A stretch of DNA of 64,000 bases from Armillaria gallica (lineage: Eukaryota > Basidiomycota > Agaricomycetes > Agaricales > Physalacriaceae), in the NCBI GenBank assembly GCA_037576215.1, contig JBANDB010000006.1, positions 3,720,001 through 3,784,000 of the forward strand, given 5' to 3'. The translations under genes and the position numbers were made by a program. Of this stretch, positions 11,569-23,653 are shown one piece after another (the first letter of the stretch is position 1; each line of letters starts with the position of its first letter). The notes under the pieces were generated by a model, which did no database searches, was not told the origin of the DNA, and saw nothing but the letters and a program-made list of their open reading frames with translations.

Positions 11569-14090
11569 ATGCCTCCTCGTAAGAAAGCTGCTGGTACTGC
11601 TCCTACTCCGACACGCTCTAGTACACGTATCAAGGCCAGTAGCAAAGATGCAGCAGTACCAGCAAAGCTTGCATCCAAAGCCAAAACCAAGCGCGCCCTT
11701 AGCCCTGAGGACGAGGACGAGGACGAGGACGATGAGGACGACGTCCCACCCGCGAAGAAACCCACCAGTAAAAAGGCGAAAAAGATAAAGCCGGATGACG
11801 ATGACGAGGCTGTCACGAAAGATGATGAACCAGAGAAGATCGTTACGGTGCGTTCCTCACAACACTGTTCACTGTTTACGGCGCTCAAGGTCCTTCCAGG
11901 TGTTGAAAAGGGCTGCAGCTCCTGTTGATCCCCAGTCAGGGAGAGTTGGTACGTATATACAAGCAGTCTATACCTTCATGCGCATAATACCAACGCCGAC
12001 AAGATACACACCAAGTATACGCAAATGATGAGGGCGTCTGGGATGCCATGCTCAACCAGACTGACATCAGTGGTGGATCCAACAAGAACAAGTATTGTCC
12101 TCCATCTAAGTCATCCTCAAGGGTCTTGATGAGTTCGCCAGGTTCTATGTTCTACAGTTGCTGCACCCTATAAGCTCCAATTCCGCATGTGTGCTGTACA
12201 CTCGTTGGGGACGCGTGGGAGAGAATGGGGCATCTCAATGTAAAGGTCCTTTTCCTCCTGCGACGGCTATCAACGAGTTCAAGAAGCAATTCAAGTCCAA
12301 AGCTGGCGTCGCCTGGGAAGCCCGAGTCGGCATGGTTCCTAAGAAAGGTACCGTGGTTGTACGCAAGCTGAAGCCGTCTTGACCGTCTCCTCAGGGAAAT
12401 ATGTCTGGCTGGAACGTGACTTTGCTGAAGATGATGAGAAAGATGAAGCCGACAAAGCTGAAGGTAGCAAGATCCCCGCGGAGAAGGAGAAGCAACCTAT
12501 TCCAGACTCTATCCTCGCGCCACAGGTTCAAGATTTCTGCAAACTCATCTTCTCCACCAGCATCATTGACGCAACATTGTCATCTATGAATTATGACGCC
12601 AGAAAACTTCCTCTTGGAAAATTATCCAAGGCAACTATTTTGAGTGGGTTCAATGCTTTAAAGACACTTTCTGAGGTCCTAGACGACCCTAGCTGTGATG
12701 CCGTAAAGCAAAATGGCGGTAGCCAGCGAGCAGCTATTGAGCAGCTCACCGGTGCCTATTACTCGTGCGTAACATGGTCTCTAAGGAGACTCTAACTAAC
12801 TGTGGCGCACACACAGCATCATTCCTCACGACTTTGGTCGACAGAGACCAATGGTGATTGACACCAAACAAAGGCTGCAAAGGGTCAGTTCTCTTAGATC
12901 ACTTCCTAGACGGTCTAACGGTACGTGATAGGAACTTGAAATCGTGGATGCTCTCGGCGACATGGAAATCGCATCCAAACTCATCGCATCATCTATCAGC
13001 ACTGACACTGATGGAGTACCTATCAATCCCATTGATGCGCAATTCAATTCGCTCGGCCTCTCCAAGATGGAACCTCTTGCCAGGGATAGCCAGGAATTCA
13101 TGACCCTCGAAGCTTATGCCCGAGACACGCACGGCGCTACCCACAGCCATATTCACGTTGAGGTCCAACATATCTACAGAATCGAAAGGTCTGTTTAAGA
13201 CAATTCGTGTCCTGGACTTTGCTGAATTGTTGTTAGACCCGGAGAGCGCGAACGATGGGAGCAAGGAGGGTTCCATGAGGTGGATGATGGAGAACGCCTG
13301 CTGCTGTGGCACGGATCGAGGACGACAAACTTCGCAGGCATACTTTCGCAGGGTCTTCGTATCGCCCCACCGGAGGCACCAGTAAATGGCTACATGTTCG
13401 GCAAAGGTGTTTACTTTGCAGATGTAAGTTCCTCAGTCATGGTCTTCTAGACATAGCTTATTTGTTGGCCCAGATGATGTCCAAGGTCGGTACAGAATCT
13501 TTCGCGACTACTTTTTGATGCTAATCAGGAGCCTAGTCTGCCGGATATTGCTATCCAGGGTCAGTAAATTTTTCTGACGGCGAGACACATTCTGAATCAG
13601 TATCACAGGCTGAGTAATAACACCGGTATCTTACTTCTTTGCGAAGTTGCAGCAAAACCATTCTATGAGCGAAATGATGCTGTATGCATACTTTTCGGAA
13701 TAAGCATTTCTTACTGATTAATTTGCCACGCTCAGGAATATAATGCAGATCAGACTTGCAAACAGAATAACAAGAGGTGATGTCTTCTGGTTCGGTCTTT
13801 GAACTTTTCATCGAATCTCTTTGGCAGGGCTACGAAGGGTTTGGGCAGGACTCAGCCTATAAAATGGAAGGATGCCGGGAAGTCTTTGGGCAATGATGAA
13901 CTCGTCGGCTGCGAGATGCCTGACGGAGGAGGGTCCGACGTTGCCGCCGGGGGCTACCTCCAGTATAACGAAGTACGTGGTATTTAAACCCATTTTCGGG
14001 GAATACTTATTGACAATGTGTTTGGTACAGTACATCGTATATGATATCGCTCAGATACGAACGAAGTATCTGTTAATGGTAAAGATGTAA
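11569..14090 (+). CDS. Poly(ADP-ribose) polymerase with WGR domain (PARP1/2-like)
   Basis: Transfers ADP-ribose from NAD+ to proteins in the DNA-damage response, in the nucleus. The order of parts is: a basic/acidic disordered N-terminus (MPPRKKA, a [10 protein letters not shown] signal and a run of Glu/Asp); a WGR domain ([23 protein letters not shown], then KYVWLERDF); the PARP regulatory helical domain ([12 protein letters not shown] to [11 protein letters not shown]); and the catalytic ART domain. The H-Y-E triad is intact: [25 protein letters not shown], and the Glu in LQYNE-YIVYD, where a final intron splits the motif. TKGLGRT and [12 protein letters not shown] also match. There is no zinc finger or BRCT, so it resembles PARP2/3 more than human PARP1. 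About ten introns of 45-70 nt are needed, all with GT-AG ends and no frameshift. Confidence 0.9.
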
Positions 14091-14315
14091 AGGTTGGTTA
14101 TGGACTGCCTCAGTGTTCAATTGGACTGGTGTCGGTATTCTCATGTGCTCTTCGTTAAATTGTTTTGTGTCAATTCATTGCATCGTTATCTGTGCTACCT
14201 CGATTGCCATCAATCCCACCTAAAAGACCGCGGTAAACCAGCACTCTTAATTAGCGATAAGGTCTAGATAAAGCAGTACACTATTATCAGAGATTTAAAT
14301 AGTGTTTAACATATG

Positions 14316-16097
14316 TCACCAAGGTGGATGCTTCACCCGCACGGCTTCCGACTTGTATAGTCCCTGTTCCACTACAAGCCTGGCGCTAACGACACATCCC
14401 TCCAGCAGTGGAATCCCAGGATACGCAAACGACCCACACACCCAAATACCGGGACCACCATCTCGAAGTCTCCCTGCGCCCTGCAATCTCCCTAGCGCCT
14501 CCTCACGCGGTCTCCACCACCATGTCTTACCTTCCGCGTGGTATAACTCCTTCAGCGCTTGTTTCGACTCTAGCGTCAATACGGCCCGTTCCAGTCTCGC
14601 CACGCTCAATATCCGACCCTCTCTAGGTTCGATGATTGGATCTGTGGACTGGAAAACAGCGGGTAGATGAGCGGGAAATCCTGGTGGCCGTGGAAGAACG
14701 TGAGTGGCCATGGTGTATGATGATGGTAGACATCGCGGGGATACAGTCTTTGCGGGTATTGGGGCGCCTGTTCGGGTATAAATCAGATTCAGATCCCTGT
14801 GATCTCGCGTATCGTCAGGGAGAAGTGTCTCGTCCGTGTGGTTGATGACAAGAGTAGAATGGTATGTGAATTTCTGCAAGCAACGCATCTGCTCCTCGAC
14901 TGCTTCCCGTCTGATATCCTTCTTGTCAGGTAATGACGACGCGTAGGACGACAACAGTGGGACGGCGCGATTTGCTTGGGTAGCGAAAATGATGTGATGG
15001 AAACCGGAATAGGTCTTGGGACCGTCCACGTTGGTGCAATTTACGGATACCAGATCCGGGTCGTCTGGATCGGCTTCGATGGAGGAAATCAGGTGCGAGA
15101 GATGGACGTTCCGAACGGTGGATACGAGTCTCCCGACGACGTCCCGAACGCCGTCGACCACTACATAATGGTGTGTGCCCAGGGTAAGCCAGATGTAATC
15201 TGACAAAAAGGCGTGAATCACAGTGGATGATAGCAAAATTGAAAGAAATCCATGCCTAGAAATTCTTCGACGGGGTGGTCGAGGATCTCCTGTTCCGGCG
15301 CCGTGCACACAGCGGAGAATAAGGGAACCATGATGGCATGAGTGAATTCTGTCCAAACTTGCTCGAAGCCCGTCCATTTAGCTAGGAGACCCGTTGGACG
15401 TGTCTTCTCGACCCATGCTTTGTAGGTCATGGTTTCGATTCCCGGTGATCGCACCATGGGAATGGACAGCCACAGCAGTCTGAGATAGCAGAAAAGAATA
15501 TGAATAGACCAAATGACGAACAGTCCGATCGTCCATGCTTTTGCGGCGGCGCGCAGTGTTAACCCCAGGTCTGGCTTGGCGAGTCGTCCAGAATGGAAGG
15601 CATGCTCACACCGCCAAGCCCCGAGGAGCCGTTGTATATCATTTCTGCGGTTATTTGGCGGCCCGTCTCGGACGTGGAAAGGAGAGAGAAGGAGTATGAA
15701 AAATCGCGTGGTGTGAACTTGACGCCAAGACGTTTGTAGAGCGCGATTAGCTGCTTGTAGTATCCTGGAACGGTGACGGTCAGTACAGCGGGGACACGCT
15801 ACACGAGCTCGGATGGTCACCTCCTTGGAACGAGCGCATGGGAACGTCTACTCGCCAGTCTTGATCCTGGCCTGGTAGAGGTAGGGATATAGATGAACTG
15901 TCCATCCCCAACGTCGATGTCTGCAGCATAATGGTAAGATTTTCATGTGCATGCGATGTGGCACTGGTACGGGCCTTTTCGAACAAGTGAACATCAAAGC
16001 GCACATCCTCGTCCTGAGGATTCTTGGTCAAAAGGTAGGCAGCGGTCAGGCCAGCGAGGCCACTGCCTATTATAGCGACTTTGACGGTTCTCGGCAT
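14316..16097 (-). CDS. FAD/NAD(P)-binding amine-oxidase-like flavoprotein
   Basis: The N-terminus has a Rossmann dinucleotide-binding motif, VAIIGSGLAGLTAAYLL, with a glutamate (HLFEKA) at the end of beta 2, typical of FAD-binding amine oxidase/desaturase-like proteins. A central hydrophobic stretch (FVIWSIHILFCYLRLLWLSI) resembles the membrane-associated segment in fungal relatives. The C-terminus has WVCGSFAYPGIPLLEGCV, the second FAD contact. Exon 1 is 15821-16097 and intron 1 is 15765-15820. The intron at 15200-15255 appears to be GC-AG. A reading-frame break near 15561-15566 is best explained by one missing G in a G-run; a 41-nt intron (15571-15611) is an alternative. Substrate unknown. 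Convergent with PARP, and followed by MFAP1 on the same strand. Confidence 0.78.
15200..15255 (-). other. Putative GC-AG intron
   Basis: On the minus strand the exon ends CTAG and the intron starts gcatgg and ends ttgtcag (56 nt). Removing it joins VEEFL to DYIWLTLG in frame. No GT donor of reasonable length restores the frame here. Confidence 0.6.
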
Positions 16098-16320
16098 GCT
16101 GGACGCCTGAGAATTAGCAGCAAATGAGTCGATGCAGTAGTCGTCCCATCTCACGACGAGATTTATCAGTTTTTGGACATCATGATTGTCGGACCGCGTC
16201 ACGATCAACAGGCTGCCAAGCAGTTATTCTCACCCGAGAAATCGGTTATCACGGCCATCCGAATGCGGCAAAAAGATAAATGCAAGGGTAATCGACGAAT
16301 CACACGATATGTAGATGTAT

Positions 16321-18162
16321 TCAACTCGTCCGTCTTCTCTTCTCCCTATGGTCCCGGTCGTCAATACGCTCTCGAGAACGCCGCCGCTCCCTGTACCGAT
16401 ACTCTCCATCGCTGTCGTCGGGTGAGCGACGTGGGGATCGGGACCTACGCCTTGAGCCCCGAGAATCATGATCATAGCGGTCACCCGGTTTATTTCGGTG
16501 GTAGCCGTCGTCTCCTCGACGCCCTCCCCGGTTGTAATCCTCGCGTCCTCTGCTCCGGCCGCCATCGTCGTCTCGGACGTCATCATTCGATCGCCAAGAC
16601 TGTCCATCTCGCGGTGGCGGTGGTGGAGGTGCTCCCCATGCGCGCGACCCTCCCGATACATTGTTTGAGCCTGTTCCAGGGCCGCGACCCGATAGTGGTA
16701 GTGGTCCCGTATTTTGTGGGCAATCTAAATCGATAATGAGGAACGATAATTGACAGGACAAATTAACTTACCTTTTTTCAAATGTGGTCCGCCGCATAAG
16801 AAACAACCCCCTCCCTCAAGGGACTTTCCCTCCGGCTTTAACAGGCGCACTGCCGCCAAAGCCCCCAGTAGGAACCGTGGTATCTTGATCCAATAAATGT
16901 GTATATTTCGTTCGGCTCCTTTTGCCAAAGTTTTTGACTTGCATAACTTTGGGTAGCGATGAGACGTCCACCGTAGATGCAGTGGCTTCCGTGAAGTCGT
17001 GGCGCTTGAGGATCTCCTCGTCCTATCACAGCATTAGAGAAATCTATCTTGTCTCAAGAAAATACGCGCACCTGGTGGAAAGCGCCTTTGTGCCAATACT
17101 TCTGAAGAAACTTCTGTTGGCCTTTGGGCTTCTCGTCTCGAAGCTTTTGAGCGTGTTCAAGGTCCTCCTTCAGGCGCTGTGCCTCAGGCAGTGCTCTACG
17201 ACGCTCAACTTCTGCCCGCTCTTCTTCTCTGCGAACCTCTTCCTCCTTCTCCTTCTTAATACGTCCTAGTTCGCGTAGTCGCCACGCCTCGAATTCGCCA
17301 GGCGGGTCCAAGCCATCGGTGTCGTCAACATCCGGAATATCATCCTCCTTCTCCTCTAAATGTCCGATGAGCTACAAAAACGATGAGTATGAAAAGCTCA
17401 CTTTCTGCCAACTCCCGCCTGATGCTTTCTGCTACAAGGTTGTGGCTCTGCTTTTTCCGTTCTTCAAGCTCCAGCTCTTTCTTCCTAAGAACCTCTTCGG
17501 AGTCGGCGGCTAGGGCGTCCTTTTCTGCAATCGTGACTCGATTCCGTCTATACTTGGATTAGCTTGAAGGCAGGATGTTTGGATTGAATGCGCACTTTGG
17601 AATGAAGACGGGCCTCAGCTGAAGCTTCGGCTTTTCATCTTCAGAGTCTGACTCGTATTCGCTAGACTATATATCAATTTGTAAGAACGTTATGGTAGGT
17701 AGAGTAGATGACAGACCTCGTCGGAGTCCTCCTTCAGTTGACCAGGCTTCGTATCCTCGTCAGAATCTTCTTCTTCAGATTCTGCAAGTCATAATTCAGC
17801 AAAGGTTGAGGCCAAGTACAAATCAGCGAACGCACCTTCCTCGTCCTCCAGCGCCGTCCGACCAGACTCGTCTCTGCCTGCAACGATGACCTTTCCGTCT
17901 TTCGAGATGTTCACATCCTTCAGTGAAACATTCATGGACTTTGTTTTGGCCTTTGATACATGTTGAGCGGTCGGCAGGTCTTCATCGTCTTCCTGAACGA
18001 TGTCTGGTCTCCTCCAATGAGGATGTCGCCTTCTTCCTCGACTTCGGACGCCTCCTCGTCAGAGTCGGAGTCAACATCGGCGACTCCCTTCGGAGCCTTT
18101 CCTTTCCAGTATCGTGCAGCGGGCCGTGCGAGGCGTGGGGCTTGTTTACGAGGGGCTGACAT
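16321..18162 (-). CDS. MFAP1: Microfibrillar-associated protein 1 (spliceosomal B-complex factor) with zinc-knuckle/RS tail
   Basis: MFAP1 is a nuclear protein of the pre-catalytic spliceosome. The N-terminus ([12 protein letters not shown]) and acidic segments are typical. The core is conserved: [56 protein letters not shown] and [20 protein letters not shown]. Five or six short introns are supported, including one of 46 nt after LAE. Beyond the usual C-terminus lies a short zinc knuckle ([13 protein letters not shown]) and an Arg/Ser/Gly/Asp-rich tail ending RREKRRRTS. Two frame breaks occur: near 17994 (one base lost at TTCAGG, or a 50-nt intron) and near 16824-16830 (one extra A or G in GGGAAAG). 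If the second were real, the protein would end at KAGGKVP, without the knuckle. A LINE lies about 70 bp upstream of the start. Confidence 0.85.
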
Positions 18163-18234
18163 GGAGGTCGGAGAACAGAGAGCGCGTTGTTTGTTTCGCA
18201 GGCTAATAGCACACTCGCCTGTTACTTCCATCTT

Positions 18235-21200
18235 GTCAGTAGTATCATGGAATACTCATGGTCATTTGGCAATAAAGCTTGAGGACTCTTCTCTTATGTC
18301 CCTTTTTTTCATTGCGACATCGTCTTCGTACAGGAAACTTGGCTGCGTAACGGCGAGGAACGTGCTTTGCCTCTCCCATCCTCCTATGATATTATCACTC
18401 AATCATCGCCGTCCTCTCCTTCAGCCCGCAGAGCATGGGGTGGTCTAGCCATGAATGCATGATCTTCCGTGCCTACCTTCATCGACATCTTTTCATTATC
18501 AATGTTTATTTGCCACCCGAGAACTCCCCTTTTCTGACTTGTTCACCTGGAGGAGCCTTCTCACATGTCCGACGTGCGCTCGCTTACTGCAGCTCCGTTC
18601 CAGACATGGACATCGCTATCGGCGGCGATTGTAACAGTCGTATTGCGGCTCTCCTACCATCATTTCGTTCCTATACAGGACCATACACCTTCTTCGGTCT
18701 TCGACTGATACATGCCTTAATGCTCGCGGCCGCCATCTCTTGAAGCTTTGCGGTGATTATAATCTTCTCCCTCTCAATGGGATCACATCCGTCCAGGGTC
18801 CTCACGGACCCACCGCTGCCCGGAAATAATGGTGGTCTTACCTCATTTAAGCCAGGTGGTAGTGCAGTTGTGGATTATATGATGGTGTCCCTCTCGTTCG
18901 ATTACCTGGTTGGTCCGACCATGCAGCAATGTTTCTGACTCTGGACTGGCCATATGCAAGCCGACCACAACGGGCTAACCCCTCCCCCTAACTCTCTTGA
19001 CACTGTTCGCGCCACCATTTCGTGCCCGTCTTCTCGTGCTGATTTTTTATTGGAAGATGTTTATCGCACAATGGTGAACGCGTCGCCGGAGGACATTGAG
19101 AGTGTCTATGGAAGTTTATGCACTACGCATGACTCTTCTCCAATATCTATTTATGTAGAGTCTTCTGTACTTCATAACTCAGCCGTCGCCGCCGCCATCT
19201 GGGGTGCTCGTTCATCGGCATCCTTGTCCTGCTATCCTCTGGGAAAACAGACACAGTCCCGTGCGATGCTTTCTGCGCTCTCCCTTGCCATCGCGAAAGC
19301 TCCTCCGGATGTTTCACTCATTGTGTATGTGCCTTCAGCGGACTTAATTAGAATGGTCTGTTATGAGGTACCTGTCTGTCTTGTTTCTGTCCTCTGTCAA
19401 CGCACGGCGCCTGTTACATTCCGTAAAACTCTGAAGTATACGAAACTTTCTTTGGCGGATGCCGCCAGGTCGTTGGCCAAGGATGTTGTCATCAATCATA
19501 ACGCGTCTCATGGTACGTTCTTGGGAGAACCCGAATGTGTCATGCCCGACGTACCAATTTCCCCTCCTTTAAAGTCTTGCCGATATCTAGCCTCCCCGCA
19601 TGAGTGTCATTTTATTTGCAGGGTAACATCCTCGGTGTCTCCCGATCTCCCTGTCCCAGATCGTCCTGCGCCCCCTCCTCCTCTACCAGAGGACGTTGAT
19701 GTGGATTCCAAGTCTCATCGTAGCCGATCTAAAGTGCGGTCATTGATGTGGAAAAATCTTTGTCAGCTCGTGTCGGTTTGTTTCCAACCACCAGATTTGG
19801 TCCTTGGTTCGCAAATGGGCTGACTCCCGGTCCCGCCCTACTCCCATATCCCTGTCTCAGTTTGAGAACATTTTCCGGGCAAGAATGAATCCTCCAGAGA
19901 CACTTCCTGCGCATTTTGATGTCCCTCGCAGGAATTTTAATGTCAAACTGTCCTCTAGCATTCCACTCCGTACCACAGACTCTACTCGTCTGAAATCCTT
20001 TTCACGGCCACTCTCTCTCTCGGAAATTAGGAATGCCAAGGCTCATATTCGCGCAAGGGCGGTGCAGCTGCTGTGGGCATTGACGGGATCAATCAGCGGG
20101 AAATTCTGTCCATACCGGATGAAGAATTGTTACGTTTATTCAATCATTGCCTAGAAACGAACGAGATTCCCCGCATGTGGCTCACAAGTCTTCTTGCCGC
20201 TGTCCCAAAGAAAGACCGGGATCTGTCCTTACCCGACAGTTATCGCGTCGTTGGCTTACAATCATGCCTCTTAAAGTTTCTAACCTTGCTTATTGACCAC
20301 CGCCTCTCTGAATGAATGGACGACGTCGATGCCCTTCCAGATTCGCAGAATGGATTTCGCGCTCATAACCGAATACATAATAATTCTTTCGTTCTGCGTA
20401 CAGCCATTGATTGGGCTCACGCACATGGTAAAATCCTTTACGTTGCTTTCGTGGACCTTGAAAATGCCTTCCCCTCCACGAACCTTGAAACGTTATGGAT
20501 TAAACTGCAGGAACTGGGAGTCGGTGGACCTATGTTCGACTGGGTGCGACACATGTACCAAGAAATGGATTACGTCGTTAAATCTGGTTTCGCTTGCTCT
20601 CACACCTTTCAGTCTTCAATGGGTGTTCTTGCTGGTGACACTTTATCCCCCTCGCTTTGGGACATGTACTTCTCAGACTTCTCGGTGCCTGATCATCCGG
20701 ACGAGGCTTGCAGCATGCCCTCGATAACCTCCATGCATGGTGTGCATCTAATTTCATGACCATTGCTGGTCACAAAACTCATCTGTGGACCTCTATTCCC
20801 TTGGACACCGAGAACATGCTTTCTCTCTTTGTCGAAGCTTCTGTTCTCTCCTATGTCTATGAATATAATTTCATTGGCACGCGCTTCGATTGCTACATTT
20901 TTTCCAAGCATATCACTGTCAAGTCTGTCAAAGCACGGACCGTGAAGGATGTCTTGTGTGCTCAGATGGAGAATAAATGCGGCTCCTTTCCCCCCCGCCA
21001 AGCAAGAAAATATTTTTTGGACGTATCGACCCATATCTCATCGCTGGATGTGAGGTAGTCTTGGATGTGGGATCTCGGACCACTGCCTCTCTCGAAGCAG
21101 TTCTTCTGGATTATTGGCGTCGCGTTCTCGGCGTCCATGAGAAATCCACTGTCGCATTTTTATATGCGGAAACAGGTACGATCTGTTACCCACACCATGA

Positions 21201-22034
21201 ATCATTTATCCAATCAGATGATCCTTAAGTATTACGCCTATTCCATATCGACGCTTACTTCTTGCTCTACGGTTCTGCCGTTATCTTCTCTTCTTGCTTG
21301 ATCGTCATTATGGTCATCTCGTACTCGATGTTGCCTTGGACCTCGCACGAAGCGGGAAACCATCATGGATGACAGACCTCCTTCATGTCTGTCATCGTCT
21401 CGCACCTGCCGTTCACATCAACTGGCGCGGCACGGTTTCTCCCGAACATATAGACGATGTCATGGACGCTATCAAGCTCGCGGCCAAAGCGAGCTTGACA
21501 GCCATTATTGACTGTTCCCCCGAGGCACGCTTGCTTCGGGGTTTTTACTCCGACATTCTCTTGCCCTCCTTTCTCTCGCCGTGGATGGAGAAGTGTCCCG
21601 AATTATTGTCTTTCAAATCCTATTTGGATTTACCTATTCCTGCCCATCGAAAGGCAATTACTCGTCTTCTAATGTCCCCTCATATTCTGGAAATAGAAGT
21701 GCTAAGATGGAGGGAGCGCTATCGAAAGTTGGTGCCGCGGAAGTGGCGATTATGCCGGTTCTGCACACTATTTGTGGAAGACGAGGTTCATGCCCTCCTC
21801 TTCTGTACGGGTCACGTCGACTTGGTACACCGCCGAGATCGCTTCTTTGCAGGTGTCACGGTCATCATTCCCGCGTTTCAGGACCTTCGTACATCTGCAT
21901 GTACTGGGTTGGAGCAATTGTGGTTTCTGCTTAGAGCCCCTCGCTTGCAGTACGTTTATGGTAAATATGTTCATGACGTTCTCGGTATATTTACGTACCT
22001 CCCCCCCTTTGTGGGAGCATTGTACAGACGTTGA
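18235..22034 (+). mobile_element. Degenerate LINE (non-LTR retrotransposon), dead
   Basis: Fragments in order along the plus strand match a LINE: an AP-like endonuclease from 18235 (SVVSWNTHG, then DIVFVQETWL near 18320, then DIAIGGDCNSR near 18608), a linker, a reverse transcriptase (about 19850-20760), and a C-terminal region with CRFC-x7-H-x4-C (about 21750-21810), the cysteine-rich motif common in LINE tails. The reading frame changes many times and there are internal stops. The catalytic box C of the RT is missing. No clear poly(A) tail or target duplication was identified, so both ends are approximate. The 5' end lies about 70 bp from the MFAP1 start, in head-to-head orientation. Confidence 0.85.
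19804..21056 (+). pseudogene. LINE reverse transcriptase, box C deleted
   Basis: RT motifs are readable across three frames: AAVPKKDRDLSLPDSYRVVG, a QNGFRAHNRIHNNSF segment, box A as VAFVDLENAFPS, and box B as MGVLAGDTLSPSLWDMYFSDF. Directly after PDHPDE (about 20700) the sequence jumps to the segment that normally follows the ADD box (GLQHALDNLHAWCASNFMT). An internal deletion has therefore removed the catalytic Asp-Asp motif. The enzyme cannot be active. Confidence 0.8.
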
Positions 22035-22889
22035 CCTATAATGTTTTATACATGTTCATATACTTCTTTCTATACATCATAGTCCCTTCGTATGGATCCA
22101 AACCCGTGAGGCGCTTCATAGTTTCCGCCACTATGATGTCAGTCACAGCGGCAGGGGTCCTACGCGGTCTGCGATGCTACTATTAAGTGTTTTGATGGTT
22201 TGGTAGCAACGGCGCAGAAAACATTAGCTGTTTCCTTTTAGGGATCGCTTGCCAGTGGGACTACGACGACTACTACTACTACTACTACTCGGCCCGACTG
22301 AGCCGTACCCACTTTGCTTTTCTTCTCCAACGTCCATTTTTAAAGGCTGCCCAAAGTGTTCCTTTCCAAAGATACATAGGCTACAGTATATGCATTTCGG
22401 ATACCATTTTACGCAGCACGGTCCATGGGAACTCTTAGGATCAAACGGGATATCGTTACTATGCAATTGCTAGTGGCTGAATTTCGGGTTAACCGTTTCC
22501 CGGGAATATGCCAACGCTCCACACAAAAACGAGTCTAAAAGCTGTTCTACGCACTGCTGCGAGTAAGGGGCTTTATATGATCTTACCCAACAGTGTTGCT
22601 GGAATGGAATCGTTAGAAGGTGCTGCGAGGTTCGGCGGTCAAATATACACGTACTACCGGGGTCCGATCGTTCTTTGACTCGGATCACCCATGTACTGGC
22701 ACCTTTTTGCATAGCTTATAAGATCTGGGAGAAGGAGGCTTATGTTCCATCGTTCTCGTACTGTTCTCAGGTCGGTATTTCGTTGCCTATCGGCTTGGCC
22801 AATCTGACCATACCCTCAGTAAAAATCCATTACAAGAAAATTGCAGGTCGCCGCAGAACGAGACCTCGACAGTCATCCGCCCCTTCGTC
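22035..22889. other. Intergenic, no gene seen
   Basis: Between the LINE end and the DJ-1/PfpI gene. It holds a short trinucleotide repeat at 22262-22290 and otherwise nothing I can support. The DJ-1/PfpI promoter should lie in the last few hundred bases. Confidence 0.4.
22262..22290. repeat. Trinucleotide microsatellite (TAC/GAC)
   Basis: An imperfect run of gac and tac units with about seven tandem tac copies near 22269-22289. On the minus strand it reads as a poly-Ser tract, but the enclosing frame has no other support. Confidence 0.8.
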
Positions 22890-23653
22890 ATGAGAGCAGT
22901 GATCCTAGCCATCGCTTTTGCTGTTCTATCAGTTCTTGCTCAGTCTAACGGTGCGACTACCTCATGCTTTTTTTGTTGGTAGCTCTGACCTTGCGTAGAG
23001 TCCGTCCCGGTAAATTATGGTATTGTCGTCTTCCCGGGATTCCAGGCGCTTGATGTCTTTGGGCCCCTTGACGCCCTAAACATGCTCTCCTTTGCATACC
23101 CACTCAATCTCTCCATAATCGCTGAAAGTCTCGACCCCGTCACCACCAGACCGCAATCGAGCTCGATGAACCCCATGAATTCCAACTTCTCCGAATCCAT
23201 TGTGCCCACCCACACCTTCGACTCCCCGCCAGAATCTCTCGATGTGCTCATTGTGCCGGGGGGCTTAGTACGCGCGCGTCGAACCTCAACACTACGATTG
23301 ATTACATCGCTGCTACGTACCCATCTCTGCAATATCTGATCACAGTTTGCACCGGCGCGACCCTTGCGGCTAGAGCAGGAGTACTCGATGGGAAGAACGC
23401 TACTACCAATAAAAAATCATGGGAGTGGGCGACGTCACAAGGACCTAATGTCAACTGGATCTCGCATGCCCGATGGGTGGTTGACGGCAATATCTATACC
23501 ACGTCAGGCGTCAGTGCTGGTATCGACGGGGTGTTCGCTTTCATGGAGGCCGTTTATGGTGCCAATGCAACGGAGACTGTCGCCAATTCAATGGAGTATG
23601 TGAGGGAGACTAATTCTAGTTGGGACCCTTTTGCAGAATTGTATGGTCTGTAG
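22890..23653 (+). CDS. Secreted DJ-1/PfpI (ThiJ) family protein
   Basis: A DJ-1/PfpI-like class I glutamine-amidotransferase fold protein. ATG 22890 starts a hydrophobic signal peptide (AVILAIAFAVLSVLAQS) interrupted after its end by a 48-nt intron (22951-22998). The mature part reads VNYGIVVFPGFQALDVFGPLD, typical of the family. The nucleophile elbow is TVCTGATLAARAG, with the conserved Cys. SGVSAGIDGVFAFME is the second family motif. The frame breaks near 23266: GGCTTAGTACG would restore the frame with one more G, giving a normal PGGLGTRA. I read this as a probable 1-nt sequence error, but a true frameshift would disable the gene. Secreted members occur widely in Agaricomycetes; the substrate is unknown. 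About 230 residues, normal length. Confidence 0.82.

Noticed and set aside
15571..15611. 41-nt intron in the FAD flavoprotein
   Set aside because: It restores the frame, but it is shorter than every other supported intron (46 nt or more). A missing G in the adjacent G-run gives a better protein match. Kept only as an alternative.
17994..18043. 50-nt intron in the first MFAP1 exon
   Set aside because: It would remove the conserved-looking [12 protein letters not shown] and uses a weak donor (gtcgag). A single lost base at TTCAGG is simpler.
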